From NCBI RefSeq assembly GCF_013205025.1, contig NZ_JABMLE010000004.1, positions 308,946-372,945 of the forward strand: a stretch of 64,000 nt of DNA. The letters run 5' to 3'. This document shows positions 38,203 through 48,726 of the stretch, piece after piece (positions within the stretch are counted from its first letter, which is position 1; each line of letters opens with the position of its first letter). Below the pieces are notes generated by a model. The model was not told the origin of the DNA. It saw nothing but the letters and a program-made list of their open reading frames with translations, and did no database searches. The stretch is from Rathayibacter sp. VKM Ac-2857. GTDB lineage: Bacteria; Actinomycetota; Actinomycetes; Actinomycetales; Microbacteriaceae. Made by a program: the position numbers and the translations under genes.

Positions 38203-39012
38203 ATGCCGATCGTGCACATCGAGGACCTCGACCACCCGCTCCTGGCCGACTACCACCGCCTGACCGACGTCGCGCTGCGCCGGGTGCTCGAGCCCGAGGG
38301 CGGGCTCTACATCGCGGAGTCGTCGAAGGTGATCGTCCGCGCGCTCGACGCCGGGCACGTGCCGAAGTCGGTGCTGGTGCAGGAGAAGCGGCTCCCGGAC
38401 GCGGCGGAGGTGCTCGAGCGCTTCCCGGACGTACCGGTGTTCGTCGGGCCGGACGCGGTGATCGAGGAGCTGACCGGGTTCCACCTGCACCGCGGGGCCC
38501 TCGCGTCGATGCGGCGACCGGAGCTGCCGTCGATGGCGTCGCTGCTGCGGGACGCGCGGCTCGTCGTCATCCTCGAGGACCTGGTCGACCACACGAACGT
38601 CGGCGCCGTCTTCCGCGCGGCGGCGGGGATGGGCGCCGACGCGGTGCTGGTCACGCCGCGCTGCGCGGATCCGCTCTACCGGCGGAGCGTGCGGGTGAGC
38701 ATGGGGACGGTGCTGCAGGTGCCGTGGACGCGGACGCCGGAGTGGGGGCCGGCGCGGGCCGAGCTGCTGGCGGCCGGCTTCTCGGTCGCGGCGCTCGCGC
38801 TCGCGCCGGACGCGGTGCCGCTGGACGAGTACGCGGCTTCGCGGCCCGAGCGCGTCGCGATCGTGCTGGGCGCGGAGGGGGACGGGCTGAGCCGGGCGGC
38901 GCTGGACGCGGCCGACACGGTGGTGACCATCCCGATGCTGCACGGGGTCGACTCGCTGAACGTGGCTTCGGCGAGCGCCGTCGCGCTCTGGGCGCTGACG
39001 CGCGGGCGCTGA
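38203..39012 (+). CDS. SpoU/TrmH-family RNA 2'-O-methyltransferase
   Basis: Probably methylates a ribose of rRNA or tRNA. 269 residues. The N-terminal substrate-binding part includes GLYIAESSKVIVRALDAG. The SPOUT domain carries motif 1 ILEDLVDHTNVGAVFRAAAG, motif 2 VAIVLGAEGDGLS and motif 3 IPMLHGVDSLNVASASAVAL, which together form the knotted SAM site. The specific target nucleotide cannot be read from sequence. Confidence 0.92.
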   Translation: MPIVHIEDLDHPLLADYHRLTDVALRRVLEPEGGLYIAESSKVIVRALDAGHVPKSVLVQEKRLPDAAEVLERFPDVPVFVGPDAVIEELTGFHLHRGALASMRRPELPSMASLLRDARLVVILEDLVDHTNVGAVFRAAAGMGADAVLVTPRCADPLYRRSVRVSMGTVLQVPWTRTPEWGPARAELLAAGFSVAALALAPDAVPLDEYAASRPERVAIVLGAEGDGLSRAALDAADTVVTIPMLHGVDSLNVASASAVALWALTRGR

Positions 39013-39022
39013 GCTGAGGGCG

Positions 39023-39058
39023 CTGAGCCGTCTGCTCTGAGCCGTCTGCTCTGAACCG
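39023..39058. repeat. Tandem 14-bp repeat after the methyltransferase gene
   Basis: CTGAGCCGTCTGCT twice (39023-39036 and 39037-39050), then a partial third copy with one change (39051-39058), in the short gap before the carboxypeptidase gene. Confidence 0.8.
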
Positions 39059-39120
39059 ACGGCGCGGAACGGCGGGCGGCTGCCCCGCGCCGCCTCCGGG
39101 GTGCCCGGCGGCGCGCCGCC

Positions 39121-39126
39121 TACGAT
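39121..39126 (+). promoter_or_regulatory. -10 element for the DD-carboxypeptidase gene, leaderless type
   Basis: TACGAT, six bases before the GTG at 39133. Confidence 0.55.
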
Positions 39127-39132
39127 GACCGG

Positions 39133-40449
39133 GTGACTTCTCCGACGCGCCCCGACCGCTCGCCGATCGACGTCGTGGGCAGCGTCACCGCTCCTGAGGC
39201 GGCAGCCGCGCCCCGGCGGCGCCGGCCCCGTCCGCTCGCGGTCATCGGCGTCGTCCTCGCGGCGGTGCTCGTCAGTGCGAGCGGTGCGTATGCGGCGAAC
39301 GCGGCCGGTGCCGAGCTGCCCGTCGCGACAGCGGTCGTGCAGGAGACGCCGCCCACGGTGATCGACGCACCCGCGGTCGCGTGGCCGTCCTACGGGGCCG
39401 GGGCGATCTCGGCGGTGGGCGTGCAGGGGCCGGCGGCGGGCGGGATGCTCGCCAGCTACGGCTCGACCGGGCAGCTGCCGATCGGCAGCATCGCGAAGGT
39501 CGTCACGGCGCTGGTGGTGCTGTCGGCGAAGCCGATCGCGGAGGGGACCGACGGCGAGACGATCGCGTTCACGAGTACCGACGTCGGCTACTACAACGAC
39601 TCCGTCGCCGAGAACGGCTCGGTCGCGCCGGTCTCCGCCGGACTGGAGCTGACGGAGCGCGAGGCGCTGACCGTGCTGATGCTGCCCTCCGCCAACAACT
39701 ACGCGAAGTCGCTCGCCGTCTGGGCCTTCGGCTCGGAGGAGGGCTATCTGGCCGCCGCCCGCACCTGGCTGGACGAGCGCGGGCTCACCGGCACCGTGGT
39801 GGCGGACACCAGCGGGCTGTCGCCGGCGACGGTCAGCACGACGCTCGAGATGGTGGTGCTCGGCGAGCTGCTGATCGGCGACCCGGTGCTGGCGCCGATC
39901 GTGGCGATGCCGTCCGCGGTGATCCCGGGAGTGGGGACGGTCGAGAACACGAACACGCTGCTGGGGCAGGCCGGGGTGGACGGGATCAAGACGGGGACGA
40001 CCGACGAGGCCGGCGCGTGCCTGCTGTTCTCGCTCGACGCGACGGTCGAGGGACGGCCGGTCACGATGGTCGGCGTCGTGGTGGGGGCGCGGACGCACCC
40101 GCAGCTCGCGGCGGACGTCCTGACGCTGATCCCGACCGTCGAGGCGGGCTTCCGGACGGTGACGCTGACGGAGGAGGGGCAGGACTTCGGCAGCTACACC
40201 AGCGCGTGGGGGGAGTCGGCGGTCGCCGAGAGCGGCGAGGCGCAGTCGCTGCTCGTCTGGGGAGCGACCACCGTCACCACCAGCGTGTCGCTCGACCCGG
40301 TCGAGGTCGTCGCGGACGGGCAGGAGGTCGGGACCGTGAACGTTGACGTCAACGGGCAGGCGTATCCGGTGCCGCTCGTCGCGGACGGGACGATCGAGGA
40401 CCCGGGCTTCGGCTGGCGCGTCACGAATCCGGGCGAGCTGTTCGGGTAG
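39133..40449 (+). CDS. D-alanyl-D-alanine carboxypeptidase-like penicillin-binding protein
   Basis: Trims peptidoglycan stem peptides outside the cell. 438 residues. A basic N-terminus (PRRRRPRP) and one hydrophobic segment (about 35-55) act as signal or anchor. Active-site motifs are S119-I-A-K122, S186-A-N188 and K286-T-G288. The remaining C-terminal part (about 330-438) is beta-rich, like the S11 family C-terminal domain. GTG start. The cluster of repeats begins a few bases after the stop. Confidence 0.9.
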   Translation: MTSPTRPDRSPIDVVGSVTAPEAAAAPRRRRPRPLAVIGVVLAAVLVSASGAYAANAAGAELPVATAVVQETPPTVIDAPAVAWPSYGAGAISAVGVQGPAAGGMLASYGSTGQLPIGSIAKVVTALVVLSAKPIAEGTDGETIAFTSTDVGYYNDSVAENGSVAPVSAGLELTEREALTVLMLPSANNYAKSLAVWAFGSEEGYLAAARTWLDERGLTGTVVADTSGLSPATVSTTLEMVVLGELLIGDPVLAPIVAMPSAVIPGVGTVENTNTLLGQAGVDGIKTGTTDEAGACLLFSLDATVEGRPVTMVGVVVGARTHPQLAADVLTLIPTVEAGFRTVTLTEEGQDFGSYTSAWGESAVAESGEAQSLLVWGATTVTTSVSLDPVEVVADGQEVGTVNVDVNGQAYPVPLVADGTIEDPGFGWRVTNPGELFG

Positions 40450-40450
40450 A

Positions 40451-40996
40451 CGGGTCTCGAGACGCCGCTGCGCTCGACCAGGAGAGATGAGGAGCGCGTC
40501 TGCGACGCGTGCAGCTTCTTTGCTGATCGAGTAGCCCTCGGAGAGGGCGTATCGAGATCCGCCGTTCTCAGCAGGGTGGGTCTCGATACGCCGCTGCGCG
40601 GCTACTGGACCAGCATGAAGGCGAGGGACGCGTCTGCGACGCGTGCAGCATTTTTGCTGATCGAGTAGCCCGCGCAGCGGGCGTATCGAGCGGAGGGGGC
40701 GCCTTCGGCGCCAGCGCAGCGCGGGGAAGAGGCCGCCGTTCATGCGGTGGTGGGTCTCGATACGCCCCTGCGGGGCTACTCGACCAGCATGTCTGCGGGC
40801 GTCTCTTCCAAGTAGATCCACCACCGTCAGAACGCGAGTCTGCGGACCCGCCCTGCTGGTGACGTCGGGTCTCGATACGCCCCTGCGGGGCTACTCGACC
40901 AGCATGTAACGGCGCAGCCGCGTCCTTCCCTCACCACCGAGACGCGAAGCGGCTTCGCCGCTCGATACGCCGCTGCGCGGCTACTCGACCAGCATG
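40451..40996. repeat. REP-like palindromic repeat cluster 3 (7 copies)
   Basis: Fills the gap between convergent carboxypeptidase and SGNH-hydrolase genes. Orientation B: 40451-40482 (shortened), 40575-40618, 40749-40791, 40866-40906, 40961-40996. Orientation A: 40521-40563, 40655-40691. The spacers include the 40691-40742 unit shared with cluster 2, a TCTGCGGGCGTC...AGATCCACC unit (40792-40822) shared with clusters 2 and 4, and two copies of CGCGTCTGCGACGCGTGCAG (40496-40515 and 40630-40649). No gene is supported in the interval. Confidence 0.92.
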
Positions 40997-41029
40997 CAGC
41001 GGCGCGGCTCCGCGACCAGCAGGGGCCGC

Positions 41030-41923
41030 CTACGAGTCGGCGTCGTCGACGACGATGCGGACGCCGGCCGTTGCGATGTCAGCGGCGACCTCCTCCGGGG
41101 TCGCGTTGCCGGGGACGGGGGTGCCGGGGATCGACTCGGGTGGGCGCTGCAGGTAGGGGCCGGCGTCCGGTCGCTTGGCGGTGATGAAGTCGCCGGAGGA
41201 CTGGTGGCGCACCCGGCGCAGCACCCACGGGACGAGGTACTCGCGGGCCCACTTCGCGTCCTCACGGCGGGCGGCGCGCCAGGTCGGCGTCGGCGCCGGC
41301 TCCGGAGCGAACGGGCGGAGCGAGTTCTCGACGTTGAGCGCCTTCAGCACCATCCGCGCCACCTCGTGGTGGCCGTGCGGGTTGAGGTGCAGCCGGTCCG
41401 GCGCCCACATCCGCACGTCCTGGATCTCCTGCAGCGACCACTGGTCGGCGACGATGCAGTCGTAGCGCTCGGCGAGCGCGCGGAGGTTCTCGTTGAAGAT
41501 GGCCACCTTGCCGCGGATCCGCCCGAACACGGGGGAGAAGCTGACGTCGACGCCGGTGAAGAGCACCACCGTCGCGCCGTCGGAGCGCAGTCGCGCCAGG
41601 CCCTCCTCGAAGCGGCGGGCGATGTCGTCCGGGTCGGTGCCGGGGCGGATGACATCGTTGCCGCCGGCGGAGATCGTGATCAGGTCCGGGCGAAGCGCGA
41701 GAGCCGGCTCGATCTGCTCGTCGACGATCTGCTGCAGCAGCCGACCCCGCACGGCGAGGTTCGCGTAGGCGAAGTCGTCGTTCTGGCTGCCGAGCACCTC
41801 CGCGACGCGGTCGGCCCAGCCGCGGTGACCGCCGGGGCTGGAGGGCTCGGGATCGCCGATCCCCTCGGTGAAGGAGTCGCCCAGGGCGACGTAGCGGGAC
41901 CACGGATGACGCTGCTCGACCAT
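41030..41923 (-). CDS. SGNH/GDSL-family hydrolase
   Basis: 297 residues. Block I YVALGDSFTEGIGDPE has the nucleophile Ser17; block II glycine is in LAVRG, block III is ISAGGNDV, and block V DRLHLNPHGH supplies the catalytic Asp and His. No signal peptide, so probably a cytosolic esterase or lipase; the substrate is unknown. CAGAAT-N6-ATG just upstream (41935-41930 on the - strand) may be a leaderless promoter, though GGAGGG also directly abuts the ATG. Its 3' end touches repeat cluster 3. Confidence 0.9.
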   Translation of the reverse strand: MVEQRHPWSRYVALGDSFTEGIGDPEPSSPGGHRGWADRVAEVLGSQNDDFAYANLAVRGRLLQQIVDEQIEPALALRPDLITISAGGNDVIRPGTDPDDIARRFEEGLARLRSDGATVVLFTGVDVSFSPVFGRIRGKVAIFNENLRALAERYDCIVADQWSLQEIQDVRMWAPDRLHLNPHGHHEVARMVLKALNVENSLRPFAPEPAPTPTWRAARREDAKWAREYLVPWVLRRVRHQSSGDFITAKRPDAGPYLQRPPESIPGTPVPGNATPEEVAADIATAGVRIVVDDADS

Positions 41924-42037
41924 CCCTCCATTCTGCGCTCCGAGCGCACGGACGGAGTCCGTCGCCCGGACGATCCCGACACGCCGGGGCCTCGCCCGCG
42001 GGTGCGCGGACCGGCGCTCGGCGTCGGAGGTGTCGGC

Positions 42038-42043
42038 TAGCCT
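42038..42043 (+). promoter_or_regulatory. -10 element for the helicase gene
   Basis: TAGCCT, eight bases before the GTG at 42052, without a ribosome-binding sequence. Confidence 0.45.
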
Positions 42044-42051
42044 CGGTCCAC

Positions 42052-43866
42052 GTGAACAGTCCCTCGAACTTCGGTCATCAGGTCGGCACCTCCGCCGCGG
42101 AGCACCTGTCCCCGTCGTTCCCCGGCAGGGCGCCGTGGGGCACCGCGAACAAGCTGCGGGCCTGGCAGGCGGAGGCCCTCGAGGCCTACTTCCAGCACGA
42201 GCCGCGGGACTTCCTCGCGGCCGCGACGCCCGGCGCCGGCAAGACGACGTTCGCCCTCCGCCTGGCCGCCGAGCTGCTGCACAACCGAACCGTCGACCGC
42301 ATCACCGTGGTCGCGCCGACCGAGCACCTCAAGCGCCAGTGGGCCGAGGCGGCGCACCGCGTCGGCATCCGGCTCGACCCCACCTTCACCAACCGGATGG
42401 GCCGGCACGCCAAGCACTACCACGGCGTCGCGGTCACCTACGCGCAGGTCGCCGTGCGGCCCGAGCTGCACCGCGAGCTGACCCTCTCCGGCCGCTCGCT
42501 GGTCATCCTCGACGAGGTGCACCACGGCGGCGACGCGCTGAGCTGGGGCGACGCGATCCGCGAGGCCTTCGAGCCGGCCGCCCGGCGGCTCTCGCTCACC
42601 GGGACGCCGTTCCGCTCCGACACCGCGCCGATCCCGTTCGTCAGCTACCTGCCCGATCAGGAGGGCATCCGCACCTCGCTGACCGACTACGCCTACGGCT
42701 ACGGCCGCGCGCTCGCCGACGGCGTCGTCCGGCCGGTGCTCTTCATGGTCTACGCGGGCCAGATGCGCTGGAAGTCGAAGGCCGGCGACGAAATGGAGGC
42801 GCGGCTCGGCGAGGGCAACACCAAGGACATCACCTCGCAGGCCTGGCGCACGGCGCTCGACCCCAAGGGGGAGTGGATCCCCTCCGTCCTCCGCGCCGCG
42901 AACACGCGGCTGACCGAGGTGCGCCGCGGGATCCCGGACGCGGGCGGTCTCGTCATCGCGACCGACCACTACGCGGCGCGCGCCTACGCGGCGATGCTCC
43001 GCGAGATCAGCGGCCAGCCCGTCACCGTCGTCCTCTCCGACGAGAAGGAGGCGAGCGACCGGATCGAGGAGTTCTCGAAGGGCGACAGTCGGTGGATGGT
43101 CGCCGTGCGGATGGTGTCCGAGGGCGTCGACGTGCCTCGCCTGGCCGTGGGCGTCTACGCCACCTCCGCCTCGACACCGCTGTTCTTCGCGCAGGCGATC
43201 GGGCGCTTCGTACGGGCCCGGCGCCGCGGCGAGACCGCGTCGATCTTCCTGCCGAACGTGCCGGGGCTGCTCGCGCTCGCCGGCTCGATGGAGCAGCAGC
43301 GCGACCACGCCCTCGACCGCCGCGTCTCGGACGACGAGGAGTACCCCGAGGCCGACCTGATGGCCGACGCGGAGCGCGAGGCCAAGGCGTCCTCCGACCT
43401 GCTCGAGGAGGGCCGCTTCGAGTCGCTCGGCTCGGCCGCCACCTTCGACCGCGTCATGTACGAGGGCGCGGAGTTCGGCATGGAGGTGGAGGTCGAGAGC
43501 GAGGAGGAGCTCGACTTCATCGGCCTCCCCGGTCTGCTCGAGCCGGACCAGGTGCGCGAGCTGCTGCAGCACCGCCAGCAGCGGCAGGCCAAGCGCGCGG
43601 GCGGGCGCGCCGGCGCTCACGGCGCGCAGGCTCCGGTGGAGGCGAAGGAGAGCGAGATCCCCGCGCCGCTCTACCGCACGCTCAAGGAGCAGCGCAGCCT
43701 GCTCAACTCGCTCGTCGGGCTGTGGGCCCGCAACACGGGGGAGACCCACGGCCAGGTGCACACCGAGCTGCGCCGGCTCTGCGGCGGGCCGGCGGTGGCG
43801 CAGGCGAGCGTGACGCAGCTGCAGGCGCGGATCGATCTGCTGCGGAAGCGGATCGGCTCGCACTGA
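42052..43866 (+). CDS. Superfamily 2 DEAD/DEAH-box helicase
   Basis: 604 residues. Motif I TPGAGKTT is at 59-66, motif II DEVHH begins at residue 154, motif III is in SLTGTPFRSD, and motif VI QAIGRFVRARR is at about 381-391. The layout is like UvsW/RAD25-type DNA helicases. The C-terminal 150 residues are charged and helical with a Gln/Arg-rich stretch. A role in DNA repair or nucleic-acid remodelling is likely but not specific. GTG start supported by the promoter position. Confidence 0.88.
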   Translation: MNSPSNFGHQVGTSAAEHLSPSFPGRAPWGTANKLRAWQAEALEAYFQHEPRDFLAAATPGAGKTTFALRLAAELLHNRTVDRITVVAPTEHLKRQWAEAAHRVGIRLDPTFTNRMGRHAKHYHGVAVTYAQVAVRPELHRELTLSGRSLVILDEVHHGGDALSWGDAIREAFEPAARRLSLTGTPFRSDTAPIPFVSYLPDQEGIRTSLTDYAYGYGRALADGVVRPVLFMVYAGQMRWKSKAGDEMEARLGEGNTKDITSQAWRTALDPKGEWIPSVLRAANTRLTEVRRGIPDAGGLVIATDHYAARAYAAMLREISGQPVTVVLSDEKEASDRIEEFSKGDSRWMVAVRMVSEGVDVPRLAVGVYATSASTPLFFAQAIGRFVRARRRGETASIFLPNVPGLLALAGSMEQQRDHALDRRVSDDEEYPEADLMADAEREAKASSDLLEEGRFESLGSAATFDRVMYEGAEFGMEVEVESEEELDFIGLPGLLEPDQVRELLQHRQQRQAKRAGGRAGAHGAQAPVEAKESEIPAPLYRTLKEQRSLLNSLVGLWARNTGETHGQVHTELRRLCGGPAVAQASVTQLQARIDLLRKRIGSH

Positions 43867-44104
43867 GCCCGACGGGCCTCCGTCACTACTGGATGCGCGG
43901 CACCGGGTCCAGCCCTCGCCGCGGAGGCGCGGGGTCCGTACTGTCTGAGCGTGGCCTCCCCGGCAGCGCGGGAGGAGCCTCTCGCTAAGCTGGGCAGTCG
44001 GTCCGTCGCGAAGGTGACGGACCATCACCCCCCGACGTCGGGCATCCGCAGACCGCCCGTCGGCCTCCCCCGGATCGCCCGAGACCAGAACTCAGAGGAG
44101 TCTC

Positions 44105-46357
44105 GTGGAGACCTGGCCCGGAACCGCCTACCCCTTGGGCGCCACCTTCGATGGAAGCGGCACGAACTTCGCCCTCTTCAGCGAGGCCGCCGAGCGCGTC
44201 GAGCTGTGCCTCTTCGAGGAGGACGGCACCGAGACGCGTGTCGAGGTGCTCGAGTCGGACGCCTACGTCTGGCACTGCTACCTCCCGCAGGTCCAGCCCG
44301 GCCAGCGCTACGGCTACCGCGTCCACGGCGCGTACGACCCGGCCGGCGGACACCGCTGCAACCCGAACAAGCTGCTGCTCGACCCCTACGCGAAGGCCGT
44401 CTCGGGCGAGATCGACTGGGACCAGTCGCTCTTCTCGTACACCTTCGGCGACCCGGACTCGACCAACGACGAGGACTCGGCGCCGCACATGATGATGGGC
44501 GTCGTCATCAACCCGTTCTTCGACTGGGCCGGCGACCGCCGTCCGCGCACCTCGTACGACAGCACCGTGATCTACGAGGCGCACGTGAAGGGGCTCACCA
44601 AGAGCCACCCCGACGTGCCCGAGGAGCTGCGCGGCACCTACGCCGGCGTCGCGCACCCCGCCGTGATCGCGCACCTCAAGCACCTCGGCATCACCGCGCT
44701 CGAACTGATGCCGGTGCACCAGTTCGTCAACGACTCGACGCTGATCGAGAAGGGCCTCTCGAACTACTGGGGCTACAACACGATCGGCTTCTTCGCCCCG
44801 CAGAACACCTACGGCGCCACCGGCGACCTGGGCCAGCAGGTCCAGGAGTTCAAGAGCATGGTGAAGGCGCTGCACGCCGCCGGCATCGAGGTCATCCTCG
44901 ACGTGGTCTACAACCACACCGCGGAGGGCAACCACCTCGGCCCGACGCTGTCGTTCCGCGGCATCGACAACGAGGCCTACTACCGCCTGGTCGACGACGA
45001 CAAGCGCTACTACATGGACTACACCGGCACCGGCAACACCCTGAACGTGCGCCACCCGCACTCGCTGCAGCTGATCATGGACTCGCTGCGCTACTGGGTG
45101 ACCGAGATGCGCGTCGACGGCTTCCGCTTCGACCTCGCCTCGGCGCTGGCCCGCGAGTTCTACGACGTCGACCGGCTCTCCACCTTCTTCGAGCTCGTCC
45201 AGCAGGACCCGGTGGTCTCGCAGGTCAAGCTGATCGCCGAGCCCTGGGACGTCGGCCCCGGCGGCTACCAGGTCGGCAACTTCCCGCCGCAGTGGACGGA
45301 GTGGAACGGCAAGTACCGCGACACCGTCCGCGACTTCTGGCGGGGCGAGCCCTCGACGCTGGGTGAGTTCGCCTCGCGGCTCACCGGCTCGGCCGACCTC
45401 TACGCGCGCTCCGGCCGCTACCCGGTCGCGTCGATCAACTTCGTCACCGCCCACGACGGCTTCACCCTGCGCGACCTCGTCTCCTACAACGAGAAGCACA
45501 ACGACGCCAACGGCGAGGACGGCAACGACGGCGAGTCGCACAACCGCTCCTGGAACCACGGCGCCGAGGGCCCCACCGACGACCCGAAGGTGCTCGGTCT
45601 GCGCGCCCGCCAGCAGCGCAACTTCCTCGCGACGATGCTGATCTCGCAGGGCGTGCCGATGATCCTGCACGGCGACGAGCTCGGCCGCACGCAGAACGGC
45701 AACAACAACACCTACGCCCAGGACAGCGAGCTGACCTGGATCGACTGGGAGAAGGCGGACAAGCCCCTGGTCGAGTTCACGGCGGCGCTGATCCGCCTCC
45801 GCGCCGAGCACCCGACCTTCCGCCGCGGTCGCTTCTTCGACGGTCGCCCCGTCCTCCGCGGCACCGGCGAGCCGCTGCCCGACATCGTCTGGTTCAAGGC
45901 CGACGGCACCGAGATGACGCCGTCGGACTGGGACTCGGGCCTGGACCGCTCGGTCGGCATCTACCTCAACGGCAACGGGATCCGCGAGCGCGACGAGCGC
46001 GGCCAGCCGGTCGTCGACGACAGCTTCCTGCTCTACTTCAACGCCGACGACGTGGACGTGGAGTTCACGATCCCGAGCGACGAGTACGCCCTCGAGTGGG
46101 CCGTCCTGGTCGACACCGCCGGAGCGGAGGCCGACTCGGTCCCGCGTCCCGCCGGCGCGCTCCTCACCGTGCAGGCGAAGTCGCTCGTGATCCTCCAGGA
46201 GCACAGCGCCCCCGAGCCCGAGGTCGACCACTCGGTCGCCGCCTCGCTGGCCTCGCTCGCCGCCACCTCGGCGATCCCGATCATCACCACCACGGGCCAC
46301 ACCAGCCCCCACGAGGAGTCGACCGACTCCGCGACCGCCCCCTCGACAGGAGCCTGA
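44105..46357 (+). CDS. glgX: Glycogen debranching enzyme GlgX
   Basis: GH13 alpha-1,6-glucosidase that removes limit-dextrin branches from glycogen. 750 residues: an N-terminal CBM48 beta-sandwich (about 1-130; [20 protein letters not shown]), then the catalytic barrel with the nucleophile in [11 protein letters not shown], acid/base in [16 protein letters not shown] and third Asp in [13 protein letters not shown]. The GTG start has GAGGA five bases upstream. A hairpin (44000-44023) and TAAGCT (43986-43991) lie in the 238-base gap before it. First gene of glgX-treY-treZ. Confidence 0.95.
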   Translation: METWPGTAYPLGATFDGSGTNFALFSEAAERVELCLFEEDGTETRVEVLESDAYVWHCYLPQVQPGQRYGYRVHGAYDPAGGHRCNPNKLLLDPYAKAVSGEIDWDQSLFSYTFGDPDSTNDEDSAPHMMMGVVINPFFDWAGDRRPRTSYDSTVIYEAHVKGLTKSHPDVPEELRGTYAGVAHPAVIAHLKHLGITALELMPVHQFVNDSTLIEKGLSNYWGYNTIGFFAPQNTYGATGDLGQQVQEFKSMVKALHAAGIEVILDVVYNHTAEGNHLGPTLSFRGIDNEAYYRLVDDDKRYYMDYTGTGNTLNVRHPHSLQLIMDSLRYWVTEMRVDGFRFDLASALAREFYDVDRLSTFFELVQQDPVVSQVKLIAEPWDVGPGGYQVGNFPPQWTEWNGKYRDTVRDFWRGEPSTLGEFASRLTGSADLYARSGRYPVASINFVTAHDGFTLRDLVSYNEKHNDANGEDGNDGESHNRSWNHGAEGPTDDPKVLGLRARQQRNFLATMLISQGVPMILHGDELGRTQNGNNNTYAQDSELTWIDWEKADKPLVEFTAALIRLRAEHPTFRRGRFFDGRPVLRGTGEPLPDIVWFKADGTEMTPSDWDSGLDRSVGIYLNGNGIRERDERGQPVVDDSFLLYFNADDVDVEFTIPSDEYALEWAVLVDTAGAEADSVPRPAGALLTVQAKSLVILQEHSAPEPEVDHSVAASLASLAATSAIPIITTTGHTSPHEESTDSATAPSTGA

Positions 46358-46359
46358 CG

Positions 46360-48675
46360 TTGCGACTGCCCGCTTCCACCTACCGACTCCAGATCCGCTC
46401 CGGCTTCGATCTCGACGAGGCCGCGACGGTGGCCGACTACGTGCGCTCCCTCGGCGCCGACTGGCTGTACTTCTCCCCGCTGCTGACGGCCGAGCCCGGC
46501 TCGGACCACGGCTACGACGTCGTCGACCACTCGCAGGTCGACCCGGCCCGCGGCGGCGGCGAGGGCCTCGCCCACGCCTCCGCGGCCGCGAAGAAGGAGG
46601 GCCTCGGCGTCCTCATCGACATCGTGCCGAACCACATGGGCGTCGCCACGCCGGTGGAGAACGCCTGGTGGTGGGACCTGCTCAAGCACGGGCGGGACTC
46701 CCGCTACGCCGAGGCGTTCGACATCGACTGGGCGGCGGGCGCGGGCAAGCTGCGCGTGCCGATCCTGGGCGACGGGGCCTCCGAAGGCGACAGCGAGAGC
46801 GAGCTGGACGCGCTCGAGGTGGTCGGCGACGAGCTGCACTACTACGAGAACCGCCTGCCGATCGCGCCCGGCACCGCCGAGCCCGGCGACTCCGGCCGCA
46901 CCGTGCACGCCCGGCAGAGCTACGAGCTGGTCAACTGGCGCCGCGCCGACGCCGAGCTGAACTACCGCCGCTTCTTCGCGGTCAACACCCTCGCCGCGAT
47001 CACGGTCGAGCGGCCCGAGGTCTTCGAGGCCTCGCACCGCGAGATCGTCCGCTGGTTCACCGAGGGTCTGGCCGACGGCCTGCGCGTCGACCACCCGGAC
47101 GGCCTGGCCGACCCGGGCGGCTACCTGGACGACCTCGCCCGCGCCATCGACGGCGCGCCGGTCTGGGTCGAGAAGATCCTCGAGGGCGACGAGCAGCTGC
47201 CCGCGCACTGGGCGACCGTGGGCACCACCGGCTACGACGCGCTCGCCGACATCGACCGCATCCTCGTCGACCCCGACGCCCGTCCGGTGCTCGAGGGCCT
47301 GGACGCGGAGCTGGGCGACGGCGGAGAGCCGGTGGACTGGGCCGATCTGATCCACGACACCAAGCGCGGCATCGCCGACGGCATCCTCCGCTCCGAGGTG
47401 CTGCGCCTGGCCCGCCTGATCCCGCAGGTCGACGGCGCGGACGACGCGATCGCCGAGCTGCTCGCGACCTTCCCGGTCTACCGCAGCTATCTGCCCTACG
47501 GCGCCGAGCACCTCGAGCACGCGCGGCTCGACGCGCGGCACCGCCGCCCCGAGATCGCCGCGACGATCGACGAGGTCGCCGCGCTGCTCGAGGAGACCGG
47601 CACGCCGGTGTCCGTCCGCTTCCAGCAGACCTCCGGCATGGTGATGGCCAAGGGCGTCGAGGATACGGCGTTCTACCGCTACAGCCGCCTCACCTCGCTC
47701 AACGAGGTCGGCGCCGACCCGGACGAGTTCGCGATCGACCTGGAGGAGTTCCACCGCCGCCAGGGCGTCCGCCAGGCGTCCTTCCCGGCCTCGCTCACCA
47801 CGCTGTCGACGCACGACACCAAGCGCGGCGAGGACACCCGCGCCCGCATCACCGCCCTCGCGGAGGACGCCGAGGCCTGGGCCGAGACGCTCCGCGAGCT
47901 GCACGGACTGGTCGGCTTCGGCGACGGGCCGGTCGAGCACCTGCTCTGGGAGGCGATCGTCGGATCGTGGCCCGCGTCGCGCGAGCGCCTGCACGCCTAC
48001 GCCGAGAAGGCGTCGCGCGAGGCCGGCAGCTCGACGAAGTGGACCGAGCCGGACGAGGCGTTCGAGAAGCGGATGCACGCGGCCGTCGACGCCGCCTTCG
48101 ACGACGCGGCCGTGCGCCGCCTGATCGAGGACACCGTGGCACGCGTCTCGGCCGACGGCTGGTCGAACAGCCTCTCGGCCAAGGTCGTGCAGCTCACCGC
48201 GCCGGGCATCCCGGACGTCTACCAGGGCAGCGAGCTGTGGGAGACCTCGCTCGTCGACCCCGACAACCGCCGCCCGGTCGACTTCGCTGAGCGCCGGGCG
48301 CTGCTCGAGCGGATCGACGGCGGCTGGCTGCCCGAGATCGACGCGGAGGGCGCGGCCAAGCTGCTCGTGACCTCGCGGGCCCTGCGCCTGCGCCGCGACC
48401 GGCCGGAGCTGTTCACGCGCTACGCCGCCGTCCCCGCCATCGGGCCGGCCGCCGAGCACGCGATCGCCTTCGACCGCGGCGGTGCGCTGACGGTCGCCAC
48501 CCGCCTGCCCGCGCGCCTCGCGGCCGAGGGCGGCTGGGGCGAGACCCTGATCGTCCTGCCCGGGCACCCGGTCGAGGACGTCCTCACCGGGCGCACCTTC
48601 GCCGGCGGACCGACCGCCGTCTCGGAGATCCTCGGCGGCGGCTACCCGGTCGCCCTGCTCGCGCCGGTCGTCTGA
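46360..48675 (+). CDS. treY: Malto-oligosyltrehalose synthase
   Basis: Converts the reducing end of malto-oligosaccharides into a terminal trehalose unit. 771 residues, normal length. [16 protein letters not shown] at the start, VPNHMGV, the nucleophile region [29 protein letters not shown] and [15 protein letters not shown] are diagnostic. The start is a TTG (LRLPASTYR) two bases after the glgX stop, with AGGAG seven bases upstream; no ATG or GTG fits. Confidence 0.94.
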   Translation: MRLPASTYRLQIRSGFDLDEAATVADYVRSLGADWLYFSPLLTAEPGSDHGYDVVDHSQVDPARGGGEGLAHASAAAKKEGLGVLIDIVPNHMGVATPVENAWWWDLLKHGRDSRYAEAFDIDWAAGAGKLRVPILGDGASEGDSESELDALEVVGDELHYYENRLPIAPGTAEPGDSGRTVHARQSYELVNWRRADAELNYRRFFAVNTLAAITVERPEVFEASHREIVRWFTEGLADGLRVDHPDGLADPGGYLDDLARAIDGAPVWVEKILEGDEQLPAHWATVGTTGYDALADIDRILVDPDARPVLEGLDAELGDGGEPVDWADLIHDTKRGIADGILRSEVLRLARLIPQVDGADDAIAELLATFPVYRSYLPYGAEHLEHARLDARHRRPEIAATIDEVAALLEETGTPVSVRFQQTSGMVMAKGVEDTAFYRYSRLTSLNEVGADPDEFAIDLEEFHRRQGVRQASFPASLTTLSTHDTKRGEDTRARITALAEDAEAWAETLRELHGLVGFGDGPVEHLLWEAIVGSWPASRERLHAYAEKASREAGSSTKWTEPDEAFEKRMHAAVDAAFDDAAVRRLIEDTVARVSADGWSNSLSAKVVQLTAPGIPDVYQGSELWETSLVDPDNRRPVDFAERRALLERIDGGWLPEIDAEGAAKLLVTSRALRLRRDRPELFTRYAAVPAIGPAAEHAIAFDRGGALTVATRLPARLAAEGGWGETLIVLPGHPVEDVLTGRTFAGGPTAVSEILGGGYPVALLAPVV

Positions 48676-48726
48676 CCCGCCGTCCGTCCTCCCTCCCGAC
48701 CCGCTCGAACGACCCTGGAGAACCCC